Below are positions 37,701-50,352 of a stretch of DNA of 60,000 nt, piece after piece. Below the pieces are notes generated by a model. That model saw nothing but the letters and a program-made list of their open reading frames with translations. It was not told the origin of the DNA and did not search any database. Each line of letters opens with the position of its first letter. Position 1 is the stretch's first letter. The position numbers were made by a program, and so were the translations under genes. Source of the DNA: Apostichopus japonicus (taxonomy: Eukaryota; Echinodermata; Holothuroidea; Aspidochirotida; Stichopodidae); the NCBI RefSeq assembly GCF_037975245.1, contig NC_092569.1:17839501-17899500 (forward strand). Direction: 5' to 3'.

Positions 37701-38228
37701 ACCGTATCTTTCCTATCTAGCATTACGCATACAAAAATGCTGAGATGTATGCGCGATTACATGTTTTGACCTTTCACAACATCCCACAATAACTCATAAA
37801 TAGTACATCTCCTGGTTACAACAAAAAAGCGAAAGATAATTATAAGAGCAAAACTGTCAGATGTTAATAATTAATAGCTCCATGAACTGACCAGTCAATA
37901 TTTTATATTACTATCAAAATTATAATATATATCGCCCTCATTTCGTTTTTTCGTTATTTCATACACTCTTGTTTGTTCTTACCTAGGTTACGACGCTATG
38001 GATTATCACAACGGTCAAGAATTCTCTACACGCGATCGTGACAACGACGATAATTCTAATTATCACCTTGCCCGATATTATAAAAGCGCATGGTGGTACG
38101 CTTATTATTATTATTATGGTGACCTCAATCGACGGTACACTGGATCGTATAAGATTTATTGGTATAATTTCCCTGGCGGTCATTACAACATAAGGTCAAC
38201 AGAAATGAAAATTCGGCCTCGAACCTGA
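28787..38228 (+). CDS. Secreted fibrinogen-related protein with TIL/EGF insert, copy 2 (complete)
   Basis: Eight in-phase exons: 28787-28876, 32383-32428, 33058-33227, 33809-34073, 34665-34879, 35141-35446, 36162-36429, 37987-38228 (533 aa). Exon 1 is a signal peptide (hydrophobic LTSLFLIIFISSSVSS). Exon 2 is a short basic linker (PERQRRVNDHGDQTL). Exons 3-4 (residues about 60-190) are the first two-thirds of a fibrinogen domain: YPRDC, DGGWT, VIQRRQDSS, FWLGNEKI. Exon 5 to early exon 6 is a TIL/VWC-like cysteine module (about 191-290), then an EGF-like module (CNTGYTGDGVEC). Late exon 6 to exon 8 is a second fibrinogen domain ending TEMKIRPRT with calcium loop FSTRDRDND. The binding loop is WWYAYYYYYGDLN, lacking both usual cysteines. 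The first fibrinogen domain has no C-terminal subdomain. Likely extracellular recognition; ligand unknown. Confidence 0.88.
28877..32382. other. Intron 1 of copy 2, with internal direct repeats
   Basis: Long AT-rich intron. A 300-350 bp segment is repeated in direct orientation (about 29120-29420 and 29510-29800: GAAGTACA, AAAGTTAAT, ACATTGTCATTGAAAAT and GTTAGCTGCG in order). A 110 bp unit is repeated at about 30670-30780 and 30781-30890 (AAAATCATGATAACGTACCG type). A 60 bp unit with GATGTCGTTGTCGGT is at 31315-31376 and 31520-31578. Copy 3 has the corresponding intron at 46537-49637, with only part of these. No coding sequence seen. Confidence 0.5.
34074..34664. other. Intron between first fibrinogen half-domain and TIL exon
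   Basis: I searched by eye for a remnant of the missing fibrinogen C-terminal exon (calcium loop DxDND, GWW, TEMKIRP) and found none. A short frame at 34217-34423 is disrupted in copy 3 and is not taken as coding. Confidence 0.5.
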
Positions 38229-39671
38229 TTTAGTGTTGAAGAACCCAAGCGAAGAAGACATACGCCTACAAAAGACATTTTGTGGATGGTTTTCGTTCAA
38301 ACACAGTTCTCAGTTATACTGTGAATAACTAATTTAACAGTGATTTCATAATGCAACTAATTTAGCACTTAAAGTCTACCCTACTGTTGGGATTCAAACT
38401 CCTCAAATTCCATTCGTTCGATGCATTACTTTTGATGAACCTCGCTGGCCAGAGTATTCCAGATAACAATAAACCATCTGGACATGTAGTTACAAACACG
38501 CTCGAAGAGTGATAGAACCGGGAGGGAATTTTCGAAATACTCTGACTGTATTGTAGATTTCAGATAAATCAGTATTCTCATTGGAAAAAGAAATGCGTGG
38601 TAACCACTTGTTAATCACTGTGGATAAAGATTTCACAACGCTGAAATATGTGTGGTAGAGACTTGACAATACTGAATAATGATCAATTTGACATAATATG
38701 AAATATTTGTTGAAATAAATATGCATAAACAAACAAAGAAATAAAGTATGCGTTGTTCTCTTTCTACTAGTATAACGTCCACAAATTATTTTTATGTCAA
38801 ATGACTAGCACAAATAATAATTTATTGACTCATACAAAAGTGCTTTACGTTTACCTAACAAACCATTACCGACTAAATTTTTTCTACCTTCATGAGGTTT
38901 GTGCCTGTATGAATAGGGTGATTAATGCATCCATGTGTTTTACAGAGCCTCTAGCATTGAAAAGAAAAGACAAAAACGCATTATTTTGTTGTCATTGACG
39001 ATTATTTTCCCGACTTTATGGTAAGCCCTTTATGTTTTAGTAGGCTAACATCTTGAAGCCTCATAAATTTTTACGAGATATGATTCTAACACCAACAAAA
39101 AATTAGACTTGGTAAAATGTCATTGGCGGGAGATATGTATTGAAGTATACTGTGCAAACAAATTTAATACCTGTCTAACAATGTAGTTAGTAGATTTCCG
39201 ACTGGGATTATAGTTGTTTTAAACACTTACAATCACATACTCATAATCAAGTTTGCAAATCCTTCGAAAACGTTCGATACTATTGCTTTGTCGCCGCTCG
39301 AAAGAATATCTGTCTTTGAAATGTGCAAAGTTTGATATTTACCAATCTTTGCGTTTAAACATGCCTTATGCTTAACCGGTGAGTTTTTGAGAAAAAAATG
39401 TCGGAAACTATCAAACAGTTATATTTTGGGAAAAGGGTCGTCATTTCAAGATACAATAATCGAAGTTTCCAAACTACTATATAGACAACTTTCAATTTTA
39501 GATACATTACCGTGGTCAAAACTTCAGATAAAATGGAGACTATAACCATGGAGTACTAATCTTTCTCTCGAGAACATCAGGAAGATTTATCTTGAACTCA
39601 GGCATTAATGAAAGAGGCTTCATCCTTGACCTTGAAAATACGGACAGGTAAGTCAAACAGTAGACATTTTA
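38229..39671. other. 3' UTR and flank of copy 2
   Basis: Same content as 3612-5067. The poly(A) signal AATAAA at 38468-38473 lies in the CCAGAT/ATCTGG hairpin. No gene. Confidence 0.55.
38468..38473 (+). promoter_or_regulatory. AATAAA poly(A) signal of copy 2
   Basis: About 240 bases after the TGA, in the same small hairpin context as copy 1. Confidence 0.55.
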
Positions 39672-39679
39672 TGCAGGCA

Positions 39680-40969
39680 CAGTGGCGTAGCACAAGGGGC
39701 GTGGGGGGAGGCGACAGCCCCCATAAAAGCTTGTCGCCCCCACTCGCACCCCACTGGGATTTTGGGTGTCGAAAAAAATACATGTGCGAAAAATATATCA
39801 TTGATCTGAATGGTTTCGGATCTCCATGATGACCACTCATGAACGACCCTTCGACCGCGGACCGGCAGTAGGCTATAGTTGCTGAAAAACCGGACGTGAC
39901 ATAGCGCATGTAGGCCGGGTTTTTACTTCTGGTACGTACCCTGATGCTCTTAAAACCGCTAAAAAACCAAACTTCCAAGAAAAGGAGACAATACTATCGC
40001 TGAGAATAGGTCTATCAATGTTAATAATAATAATGTTTCAGAGGCAATCTTTTTATGTCAGTTGGACATATAGTTCGGTCATTCAGTATGTTACTTGGCT
40101 GAAAGCCCAGTCAATCTTTTCTTATTTTCAACGCGCAATTTACAGATTTGTCGCAAAATGTAAATGCCGGTGTCAAACTCACAATTTTGTGGTATGACTC
40201 CCAGGACGGCAAGTCGATAAACTCACATGCAGTCGCGGCGGATGGATTCCTTCGCCTATAGTATATCCGGGGACAATTTGGGGCATCGTTCCTATAGGCC
40301 TATATGAGGCCCTGGGGTCATTCCTTGACCGATTTGGTGCAATATAATGTGCCCATTTCGAAGTAAATATATTCACAGATTGTTTATTGCCATGGGTTTG
40401 AACAAATGAGGGTTATTCCATCCTGAAACATAGGGCAAAATGCCTCTGGGGTTTCCAGTTCGCCGCATCATTTGTCAACTTGCACTGGGTTCTAATGTTG
40501 ATCTCAATTGGAATCACTAATAACAGAAATAATCCACCAAAATTAAGGCCGCATGAACTTTATTGCAGATTTCCTTCATGACGAATTTGTAATTTTCTCC
40601 CGAAATCACGCAACTAGATGGCGCTATCCAGCCTGGCAAGTGCCATCTCCAGCGATCTGGCAGATATTGGAATCTGATATTTTCTTCGTACGCTGCGCGC
40701 CAACCGATGCCGATTAGACAGTACTTGCGGCCGGAATACTCGAATCGATTACGCCCCCTCAACCACGTTTCAATCGGATTGACGCCCCTGCATACAAGGC
40801 CTGGGAAGTGTCATTTCCGACGATCTAGAAGGCCTTTTTAGCTAAAAATATCGTTACGCTGCTCGCCAACCCATGGGTAGCTCCGCTTAGATAATAACAA
40901 GACGCCCCCAGGAAATGGTCAAGACCCCCCAGCGACCCCTCCACTGAAAAAATCCTGGGCACGCCACTG
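39680..40969. mobile_element. hAT-like non-autonomous DNA transposon (copy 2 locus)
   Basis: Same element and same insertion point as 5076-6380. Here the 8-bp target duplication TGCAGGCA is perfect on both sides (39672-39679 and 40970-40977). The termini are CAGTGGCGT and ACGCCACTG. No transposase frame. It was inserted before copies 1 and 2 separated. Confidence 0.85.
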
Positions 40970-40977
40970 TGCAGGCA

Positions 40978-43275
40978 TTTAGTTTAGAACGCTGTCTTTA
41001 ACGTACGACCTGTGTTAACTACCTGTTTACGACCTGTATACCTAATTTCCGAAGGTGGACAATAAATTTAATTCAATTCAATTCAATTCAATAATACACT
41101 TTGAATCACAATTTACATTCTTTGTGTTACACTTTATTCGTTTTATTGCGGACAAACATATTGAATTTTAATCGAAAATTTTATGCAGTAATAATTGTTC
41201 ATATCAAACAAGGACCTACATAGGTTCGACTACCGACGTGTGGCAACTGATTGAAATATATATATATAGATGTTAGAATTCTCTAAAACGAAGAATATTA
41301 TGTTCATTTATTGAACAGGATTAAATGTATTCTTTCTACATATTCTAAGTAACAGATTTGCTGGAATTTCATGCCAGGAGTCGGAACTGGGATAATTTCG
41401 CGACCGTGTCCTTTTTTTCGTATTTAGCTAGTTCCGAAAAAATGAGAACTAAAATATTCGGATTTTATCTATTTATTTTCTTAGACACCTTCATAATTAC
41501 CAGGTTCTTCCCTCGGTACAATTTCTCTCTTCTTCAAATCAGCCATGAGATGTATCATGTCTTACATTGCTTAATGCGCTGATAGTTTAAAACCTTTGTA
41601 AGTCAATTAAATCTTGCTGCTAACGTAGTAGCTGCAAACAACGAGATCGGATACAATATTCGTAAAAATGCGTCCTTTTCTATGATTTTCTCAACCTCAT
41701 TGACCCCACGATGCCATAACGACATACATAACTAGCTTATCTATTCAAATTTAACTTCATATGGTGAAATAAACTCGAAAAATATACAACATTTAAAGTT
41801 TGTTATTCTCGAAGTTAGTTTTCTGTTAGGATCGCAATAAAGCCCGTCCATAATATGAATGTTTAAATTATATTAACGTCATTGAATAATGAGGTAAATC
41901 GTTTTGACTTTCCTGGCGTCGTAAGCAACTCAGTACACCATTATGTTATACAACACTATGCTTTATTTGTGTAAATTGAGTATTGCTGTGATATCGACGC
42001 AAACTTTTCGGATTGCTGTGAATAAATATTTTGAGCAACGGCTTATAAATAAACATATTAGCGATTCGCTGATTGGTTGAATTCAAACTAGTGGATTTGG
42101 AGAAATGTATGCGATTAATTTTAAATGAGTAATTTGTCAGGGAAAATATTTGGCAAATATTTTAGTTTGCTGTTTTTTTTTTTCATGAATACATATATAA
42201 ACAACTCGATGGACTTTCAAAAGTGTTGGAAAACAAAGAAAAATGCAAAAGCTGCTTTACTATGTATTAAACAGTATTTTCTACGAGTTGATATGGACAT
42301 GAAATGCATGTGATGATCGTTAAGTTCATTAAGAAAATGGTCGAATTTTCATCACAACGAATCTTAGGTTACAATATGGAGTTTTAGTGAAATGGTAATT
42401 GATGATCTCTCCGTTGCTTCCACTGTGGTCTTCATTTGGGTTATTATTCATGCACACAGCTCGACAAATACTGCTGTACTGGAAATTGTTACATAAAGGA
42501 GCTGTTTTGGCACTCCCTGTTTTTTTAGTCCCATTGCAATGTGTACATTGTGTATCAAAAAGCCACCAGTCGCCTCGGTGCTTAAAGGCACTGTAGACTC
42601 ACCCCAAACAGCTTGCGGCCATCTGAAAAAGTTAATTTTCAGTTGCTTGCAAGTAACGTTTTGTTCGTGTCGCTACAAAATGCAGACAGTAATGAAGCCT
42701 AATACCTTAATTGTTATCTAAAGCTGGACCTGCTATGTCCATCGCTGTATCGTTTGTATACCGTGCTGTGGGTATTGACCGCAAGTGTATGTACTGACTG
42801 TACACTAGTGTATAATTACCGACGGTAGCAAGCTGTGTGTGTATTTTCTGGGATCGATGGTGGTGTTTAACCAGGGAGTTGTTGGTTTAACACTTCTGTT
42901 ACACCTCATTCGAAACTAGGTCAAATTACCGGCATTAGACGTTTCTTTTTGCGAGAGTCTTGACACCCTTTAACGACGAAGTTTTAGGCTACATTCGTAA
43001 GTATTACTTTTGTGGTGCCGAAAGATTTACCTCTGCTCTTTTAGGGACAGTTACCTGGAAATGAGTGTAACGGGAACACTTAGAGGTAAGAGGACTTGAG
43101 AAGTTTCAACAGGGTACAACAAACTGCTGATACGCCAAATATAATGACAAACACGGAAAGGAGAAGAAAAAGAAAAGGAAATAGAAGGCGCTAAAAGCAA
43201 ACAAACCTGTGTTTCCGCTAGGGCTGCCCAGTTGATTCATTATGTAGTTGATGCTTTCAGAATGTGTTTGAAATT
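40978..43275. other. 3' flank of copy 2 up to the unit joint
   Basis: Counterpart of 6389-9520 with a shortened AT tract and a deletion equivalent to 8581-9373 at about 43125. Contains the conserved block 42506-43120, which has a small local insertion (ACCAGGGAGTTGTTGGTTTA) near 42870. No gene. Confidence 0.5.
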
Positions 43276-43469
43276 CCTTCCGCTCTGTACGCGGACACCC
43301 TAACCAAGTAGGCTATGGACGCTGATTGTATGTCCAGAGGTTCGAAACCGGTAAGGGAGGTCGTAATTCCACTGTAGGTTTGTTTGTCACCTGTATTGAA
43401 CAATACTAGTTCTGTTTTTGGTGACATATTTTGCCTTACTCTAAAGATCAAACATGATGCTATCCAACT
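43276..43469 (-). mobile_element. SINE fragment at joint of copies 2 and 3
   Basis: Matches 24590-24780 (tRNA-like 5' half and the region upstream of it). The B-box end and the AT tail are deleted: unit flank TTTGAAATT is fused directly to CCTTCCGCTCTG. Confidence 0.75.
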
Positions 43470-43485
43470 ATATATCCACCTATAT

Positions 43486-43534
43486 ATCCAACTATATATA
43501 TATATATATATTTATTTATTTATTTATTTATTTA
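43486..43534. repeat. (TA)n and (TTTA)n microsatellite
   Basis: Short TA run followed by about six TTTA units. Confidence 0.9.
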
Positions 43535-43611
43535 TACGCTGCTTTTCTAAGGCCAACGATAAGGTCAACGATCCAATCAAAATGTTGTGTTCCAGCCGAT
43601 TCACACAGAAA

Positions 43612-43885
43612 TTACAGTAATTACTGTAACTCTTAAAGTTTTGTACCACAGTTAAAACTGGATCGTGTTGAAAAATTTGAAAAATCGATAGCATGTGCTA
43701 TAAGGATTAAAGTAGTAATTGAGGATTTGTGTAATCACGAAATATCCCAACAACTTGATTTGTTGGAATTACACATACCCTCAGTTCTTACTATAATCCT
43801 AATAGCACATACTACCGATTTATAGCGCGATCCAGATTTTACTGTGGTAAAAAACTTTCAAATTTACAGTAGTTACAGTAGTTAC
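43612..43885. repeat. Foldback (inverted-repeat) element, instance 2
   Basis: Duplicate of 25466-25733 with the same two arms. The right end carries a small internal repetition (ACAGTAGTTACAGTAGTTACT) and then joins TATATAATAAAATATTCC by a deletion. Confidence 0.85.
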
Positions 43886-44469
43886 TATATAATAAAATAT
43901 TCCAAAAGTGTCAGTATAAATGTATAAATGAAATTCTACGAAAAATATGTCTAACTGAAATGATTTAATCTGATATTTATTGTGGCAAATTACTTCACGA
44001 ATTTCCTTGCATGAAGGTGAAAACAAGTCAAAGAAAATGCATTGTTCAACATGGTAGTTACAGTCAATTACATATTCAGTTTATTTGTGTTTCTCATAAT
44101 TGCTTTTCGAGTTCTGGTGTTTTCAATCTGAAATTTCTCTAGCCATCATGAACATATACATTTTCAAAAGGAATGGGGGGAGGGAGGATTTTGTCTCAAC
44201 TGGTCTTAGGTAGCAATTAGGGGGTAAAGAGGGAATTATTGACCACGTTTCTGAAATAAATATAAAAAAGAGCAGCAAGGAGCCATTTAACTGCAGACTT
44301 GTGTATTTATTAACTGTTGTAAATAACACTCAATAGCTACTTGAAAGAACGAAGGAGTAATCTAACAAGAATGTTAAGGGGGCATCTGGTAATTTTATTA
44401 GATGGCCATATTTCCGCAACTGTAGTGAATGTGAACCGTCTGTCCATAGTGTCACATCTACAGGAACGA

Positions 44470-44872
44470 TATTAAGTTTCAAAACAATACAGAGAAATAT
44501 TTCATGCGATCCTTCAATGCTTGCACAGAGTTCATGTGCCCAGTCTTCACAACTCTGACATTTCATCCTCTGCTCTCCAGCATTGCTGTAAGCTTTTTTT
44601 TTTTGCAATTTAGACAGGGCCAGTCTTTACCTTTCTTGGGACAATTAAGTTTGCCTGCTTTAGGTGGATTAATCCTTTTTTTATACGTTTTTGGTCTTTG
44701 TTGTTTTGATTGTTTATTGTTTACCATCTTATTCGTATCCTTCTGTTGGTGATCTAGTTTTCGTTTGTAAATAGAACTGGTGAGAACTTTAGCGTGGTTT
44801 ATATTTCTTTTATTTCTTAGTTCCTTAGAGGACCATGATAACTCACCGAACAACAACTCATGCTCCGGATAG
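44470..44872 (-). pseudogene. Decayed PHD-like zinc-finger fragment (copy 3 flank)
   Basis: Better preserved than 26730-27115. Minus-strand frame: a Lys/Gln-rich basic stretch (NKQSKQQRPKTYKKRINPPK), then KGKDWPCLNC, a poly-A-run frameshift, then EQRMKCQSCEDWAHELC and HEIFLC. The Cys/His pattern C-x2-C, C-x2-C, H-x3-C, C fits a PHD-like finger of the kind found at transposase C-termini. The frame is broken, so there is no functional product. Confidence 0.55.
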
Positions 44873-45150
44873 CTAGTTCATGATGTTACAGTTGTAGATG
44901 GGTTGACATCAATTGCTGTTGATGGTACTATAGCATAGCTAGTTCCTGATGTTTTTGTTATAGCTGGATAGATATCACTTGCTGATGATGACAATATGGT
45001 AGAACTAGTTCCTAATGTTTCTGTTATAGCTGGATATGTATCACTTGTTGGTGCTGATACTGTAGCAGAACTATTTCATGATGTTTATATTGTAGCTGGA
45101 TAGGTATCACCTTCTGTTACTGATACTCCAGCAGAGCTAGTTCCGGATGT
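44873..45150. repeat. Minisatellite of 63-66 bp units (instance 2)
   Basis: Counterpart of 27117-27400. On the minus strand it reads as about five repeats of a 21-22 residue unit such as GTSSTILSSSASDIYPAITK, with occasional stops, directly upstream of and in frame with the basic/PHD-like region. Confidence 0.7.
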
Positions 45151-45179
45151 TTATGTCTCATTCCATCTGCACCATACAT

Positions 45180-46109
45180 CAACGTTATTACATATTCTCC
45201 ATGATGGAAGTTCTCTATGGCATTGTTTCACAAATTAACAGAAATCATATCCAATGAACTCAGTACTACGTCGGACCATAATAAGTCTTCCATTTACTTG
45301 TATACCTGTATACAGTAATGTAAGACATTTCTCTCAAAACAGACTGAAAAGAATAATACAGATCCATTGTAGCTATCGTTTCATTTTTCCGGTTATGCAC
45401 ACATTTTATCTGTAGGTCTTTATTTTTGTAGGCCCGTTATAAACAAGTACCTGGGAAATCCCAAGAACGAGGAAATAGCGAGTTTATACTGGGCGTGTAA
45501 CACTACTGTCCTAGGGACAGTACTAAAGGAAAGTATTGAATTTCCAAATCCGAACTGTTCCAAAACAGAATCTTCTAATCGACTTGATTGCGTTGGCACA
45601 CAGAACAAATAAGGGAATAAATAAAGAAATAAGCAATTAGTAAGTAAAAATGAAAGATTTAATGCTTCAAATTTATATTTGTTATAGTAATGGCAACTAC
45701 AAATAATTAACGTCCTTCTTCGAAAAGAAAACTAATAAATTAGCAACAATGTATCATACCATTTGTGCCTGTTTCAAGTAGAAGGGAAATATAAAATTAA
45801 GAATGTTTGATGGGAGAATTTTTACCAAGAGGATCACTATTGATTTTAATTTAAATACGTCATATATATAAAATGATTAAATATGGATTTCGAATGACGA
45901 AAAGAGATCTAATGAGTTCAACTCAGACATGTCAGATGGATTTTAAAATTCCTATGGCTTATTTTGTATACCTCATCCCACTGCATTGACGGGATTGCAA
46001 GTAGCATGAGAGAGGGGGGGGGGGGGTTCTTGCTCCCACTCTTCCCAGACCTATTGTTGGCTTTGTTAAACACAGCTATACTGACAACTCTGCGATATTG
46101 CCATACTTA
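45180..46109. other. Non-coding upstream flank of copy 3
   Basis: Counterpart of 27436-28440, with a poly-G run at about 46015-46027. No conserved ORF. Confidence 0.4.
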
Positions 46110-46446
46110 TTTATATGTCATTATATGTCATATTGTTTAGCTTAACGATGCCAAGAAATGAAAACTAAATACTACGTATGGTATTGCATCATTTCAATAC
46201 CTTTTAAGGTAATAAATTGTACCGTACTGTAATGGTGCCATGAAATCTGAACATAAACCACGTGAGCCACACCGACTGCCCTTGACAGGAATACTAATAT
46301 AATAATAATATGTCTAGACGAATGAGTATAAGAATGGTTGCCTACCACCACTGTATTATCCCGGTTCATTTCGTATCAGGCGTAATTGCAGCAGTATGGA
46401 TTTTACATTCATTCTTACTTTATACTGCAAGAGGTAACTTTGTACA
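46110..46446 (+). promoter_or_regulatory. Conserved promoter-proximal region of fibrinogen-related copy 3
   Basis: Same features as upstream of copy 2: CCACGTGAG E-box context (about 46259), ATTATTATATTAG in inverted reading, TATA-like CTTTATACTGC just before the ATG. Conservation between paralogs is the main evidence. Confidence 0.45.
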
Positions 46447-49400
46447 ATGCTGTACTTTTTTAGAAGACATCGTGGAGGTTTAGCCTCTCTGTTTCTCATC
46501 ATTTTTATTTCCAGCAGCGTGTCTTCTCAAGAAGGGGTAAGTTTTTTCCTTTTTTTATTTCACTCGTAACATCTGTCAATTTACCGTTTCGATGTTTAAG
46601 CAGTACTCAATTGGTATGTTTTTTTATCAACAGTGCTAAACCCTCTAACACTCTCTTTTGGTGATTTGCTTGCACTTTATCGAAGAGATAAAAATATTAC
46701 TTCAAACATTGTAACTAACAGTATCAATGAAGTCGAATCCGGCAGTCACACCTACTAGTTGTTTGATTTTTTTTAGTTTCGTTGCTTGATTTGTCTCTAT
46801 TAGTTAATTAAACAAATAGTAAATAGTGTAGAATTAGTGTACTCTCTTTTGCTAGCTGCGATTTTTACTTAGTATGCTTGAATTTTTGCGTATCATTCTG
46901 TTGTAGAAACGTAATATTTTGACAGACGTGAAGGAATTAAAAAGAAAATTTCAATAGTAAAATTATATACATCATCATCAACCTATTAAGTCACACTATG
47001 AGGATGTCAATTTAAAGCTTCGTTATTTGATATTTCACTATTCTTTAAGCAAATAGTAGTATAGGACACATTTACCAACTGGTATTGTTAATATCATTCC
47101 CTAAATTCCTTTAATAATAACTTTGTTAAAATAGTTCAAACGGATTCCATTAATCGAAGTACAATTTATTACTGTATATAAAGTTAATCTGCAAAATTTA
47201 GACACATTTAGAAGAGTAAAAAACATTGTAATTGAAAATAAGAAATACGGAGTATCTTTCGTTAGCTGCGTTTTGTATTTAGTATGTTTGAATGTTTGCG
47301 CTATTTTGTTGAATAAACCTCATATCTTGGCAGGTACCTATACTAATATACGACATCATAAACAGTAATTTGTTATTCTTAAATGGGTTACTCTATAACA
47401 GATAAATGAGTTAAAGATTTTCAGAACGCTAAAGCAATTAACTGTTTGTCTACTTGACTGACCAAAGTATGTCTAAAATACTAAAACCGATAATGTATCC
47501 CTTAATTTTACTCCTACTTTTTACCTTTTCCTTACTGATTTATTGACAGTTACAAGGGTATATCAAGACTTCTTACTGTACGGCTAAATTGCAATTCAGA
47601 TATAACTTTAATCTATTTATTTTCATAACTAGGTTTTTCATCCACACATCCATAGCAAAAATGTATCATTCATATAGCCTAAACTTAATATTCATACTTT
47701 CTGAAGGTTTACTTTGTTTAATTTTCTATACTGGATGGCAATGGGAGAGTTAACTTCTAAATATTACTCCACAACATTTAACACAACAAATTTATTTATC
47801 GAACACAACGTTTACGTCATAAGATTCATCCTTAGAATTATATCTTCTTAAAAATCAAAAGCGAACAAATGACAAAGGTTCTTTATCAGTTTTGTGTGAT
47901 TGCTTAATAAATAAATTGCCCTCATCTTTAAAATCCCGAGTCGACTCATACCTGAACTTACTTTGGAAAGCTTAGACTTTTTATATACTACATGCTAGTA
48001 ATAGGAAACATTTTGCAGCATTAATTCTGAATTGCTCTTTTTAAAAAAAATTTTGAGCCGTCATTTATTGTCAAATCTTTTGCCATAATAACAAACTTAT
48101 ATCAAAAAAAAAGAACGAAAATTAACTGCACATTTTCTGTCCGTCATTTATAGGTATCGAAACTTCAGTTGGTATAATTTTAAATAGGTATTTGGGAATA
48201 TTCAGCTTTGAGGAACATCTGCCTTCTTAAAAACTTTAGCAATATCTTATGAACACACATTGCATATGAAAGGGCCGATTTGTGGAGTTTTAATCTCTCA
48301 AATTCTACTTTATTGGAAAATCATGATAACGTACCGAAGTAGTTAAAGAATTAATATTATTGTGAAAAAAAAATATTTGTGAAAAAAGTCATTACGCTGG
48401 ATGCTAACTATTGAACTTAGAATATTTGTCGGACAATCATGGATCAGTATTTAAAGACTTTCTATTATTGTGTTAAAAATTCTATTGGAAAGTCATTACG
48501 CCCATCAAGCGTTCTTTGGTCTGACAAACAGCTCAGCGTGATGTGTACTTTTTGTTCTTTGTAATATCAAAATGCGTTCTTTGGTGTAACAAAAATGTCT
48601 AATTTGCCTTTCCATAGAATGTAATGCCTTGTAAGCGCTAAAGATGCATGGCCGATACAAATTAAAATTCCGTAACACTAAATATTAAGTTTGTGTACTA
48701 AATTAATATAAATGAGCGATTACAATGAAGTAAGTCAAAAGATTTACTGACTTTACTCATCAAAACGTTGCTGTTGTAAGAATTGTCAATTGATTTAATC
48801 GCTGATGTCGTTGTCGGTACTTTTTGGAAAAGAACCGACACTTTTATGGAAATTCGATTTTTTCTTCAATTCCAATATAAATAAAAAGTTCTGTTTTATC
48901 GAAACTCGTGATATCATAATGCAGAGGTGAAATTTAAAAAGTAATATTTTATTAAACTTTTTCATGTGAATCAATTAAAATACATAATGCACTAGAAAAA
49001 TCTGTTATTTTAAGGGTTTACACATTCCTTTTTAAATTATATTTTCTACAAAAAAAAAATAAATATCGAACAGAATATAATTGTTTTAAACTATAAAGAC
49101 GTATAAAGAACTATTAAGACGTAAAAAGAAGAATATAATTGGTTTAAACTGTTAAAACGTATTAAAACCTAATGGAAATAGAGTAAATGTTCATTGTCTA
49201 GAAGTAATTGATTGGTCCAAAACAACCTAATATATGAGACATTAAACCCAAACAAAATATTCCCAACATTTTTAAAGACAATTTCAAACTTAAACTTTCA
49301 TCGGTTTGTGTTTTGTTCTGTGGGAAATGCCATTTTTATTGGGTTACTGTTAATATTCAAAGTTCATCTCAATTGAGGGAAACGTTTTGAACTAGCAGCT

Positions 49401-50301
49401 CTCTACCAATACAGATAAACGACTGAGTCAATACGTCTTTTTTAACTTGTCCTAAAATAACAGCAGCTATGTGAAATATTGCAATTGATATATAATAAAA
49501 TAAAATACAAATTGTGACTTATCTTTCCAGAGGTAAATGTGAAAAAAAAAATTGTAACGATGTCACATTTTAATATATAGTAGTATAGTGTATTTATTGG
49601 ACAATCATTTTATTGAATTTTTTTGGCCTTATTTTAGCCGGAACGTCAAAGGAGCGTAAATGACTACGGAGACCAAACTTTGTGTAAGTGAATTTTTGAA
49701 TGTTTAAACCTTTGAACGTTAACGACATTGTAACGTTTACCCTTTCTACCCTTTCTTTCTCTAACATTCACTGCCTCAAACACAAGTGAACTTCCACAGA
49801 AGATAGAGAATCATAGTCTTTTCTTTTAAAGACAACTATATCATAACATTGGGAGAAATTCCAAACATATATGAAAGTATATGATAGAGAAATCGTTTGG
49901 AAATTATCGTCAAAGCCATCATATGTTGTTTAACATAACTATTGTAAATAAAATAGGAGCTTTGCAACTTACAAGATTTTAGTTTTCTTTCAAGATACAT
50001 TTTTTTGCTATATATATATATCACAAATGATTTTCGAGTTGGATAGCATCATGTTTGATCTCTAGAGTAGGGCAAAATATGTCACCAAAAAACAGAACTA
50101 GTATTGTTCGATATAGGTGACAAACGCCTACAGTGGAATTACGATCTTCCTTACCGGTTTCGAACCTCTGGACATACAATCAGCGTCCATAGCCTAGTGG
50201 TTAGGGTGTCCGCGTACAGAGCGGGAGGCCCGTGGTTCGAATCCCGGTGGAGGCTGAAAGTTTTTTCACTGTTCTTGATTTTCCAACTTATTAAGATTTT
50301 C

Positions 50302-50352
<51 letters not shown>

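Noticed and set aside
50182-50255. Independent functional tRNA gene
   Set aside because: The cloverleaf is followed by the same non-tRNA tail in every copy and copies are truncated at different points; this is a SINE head.
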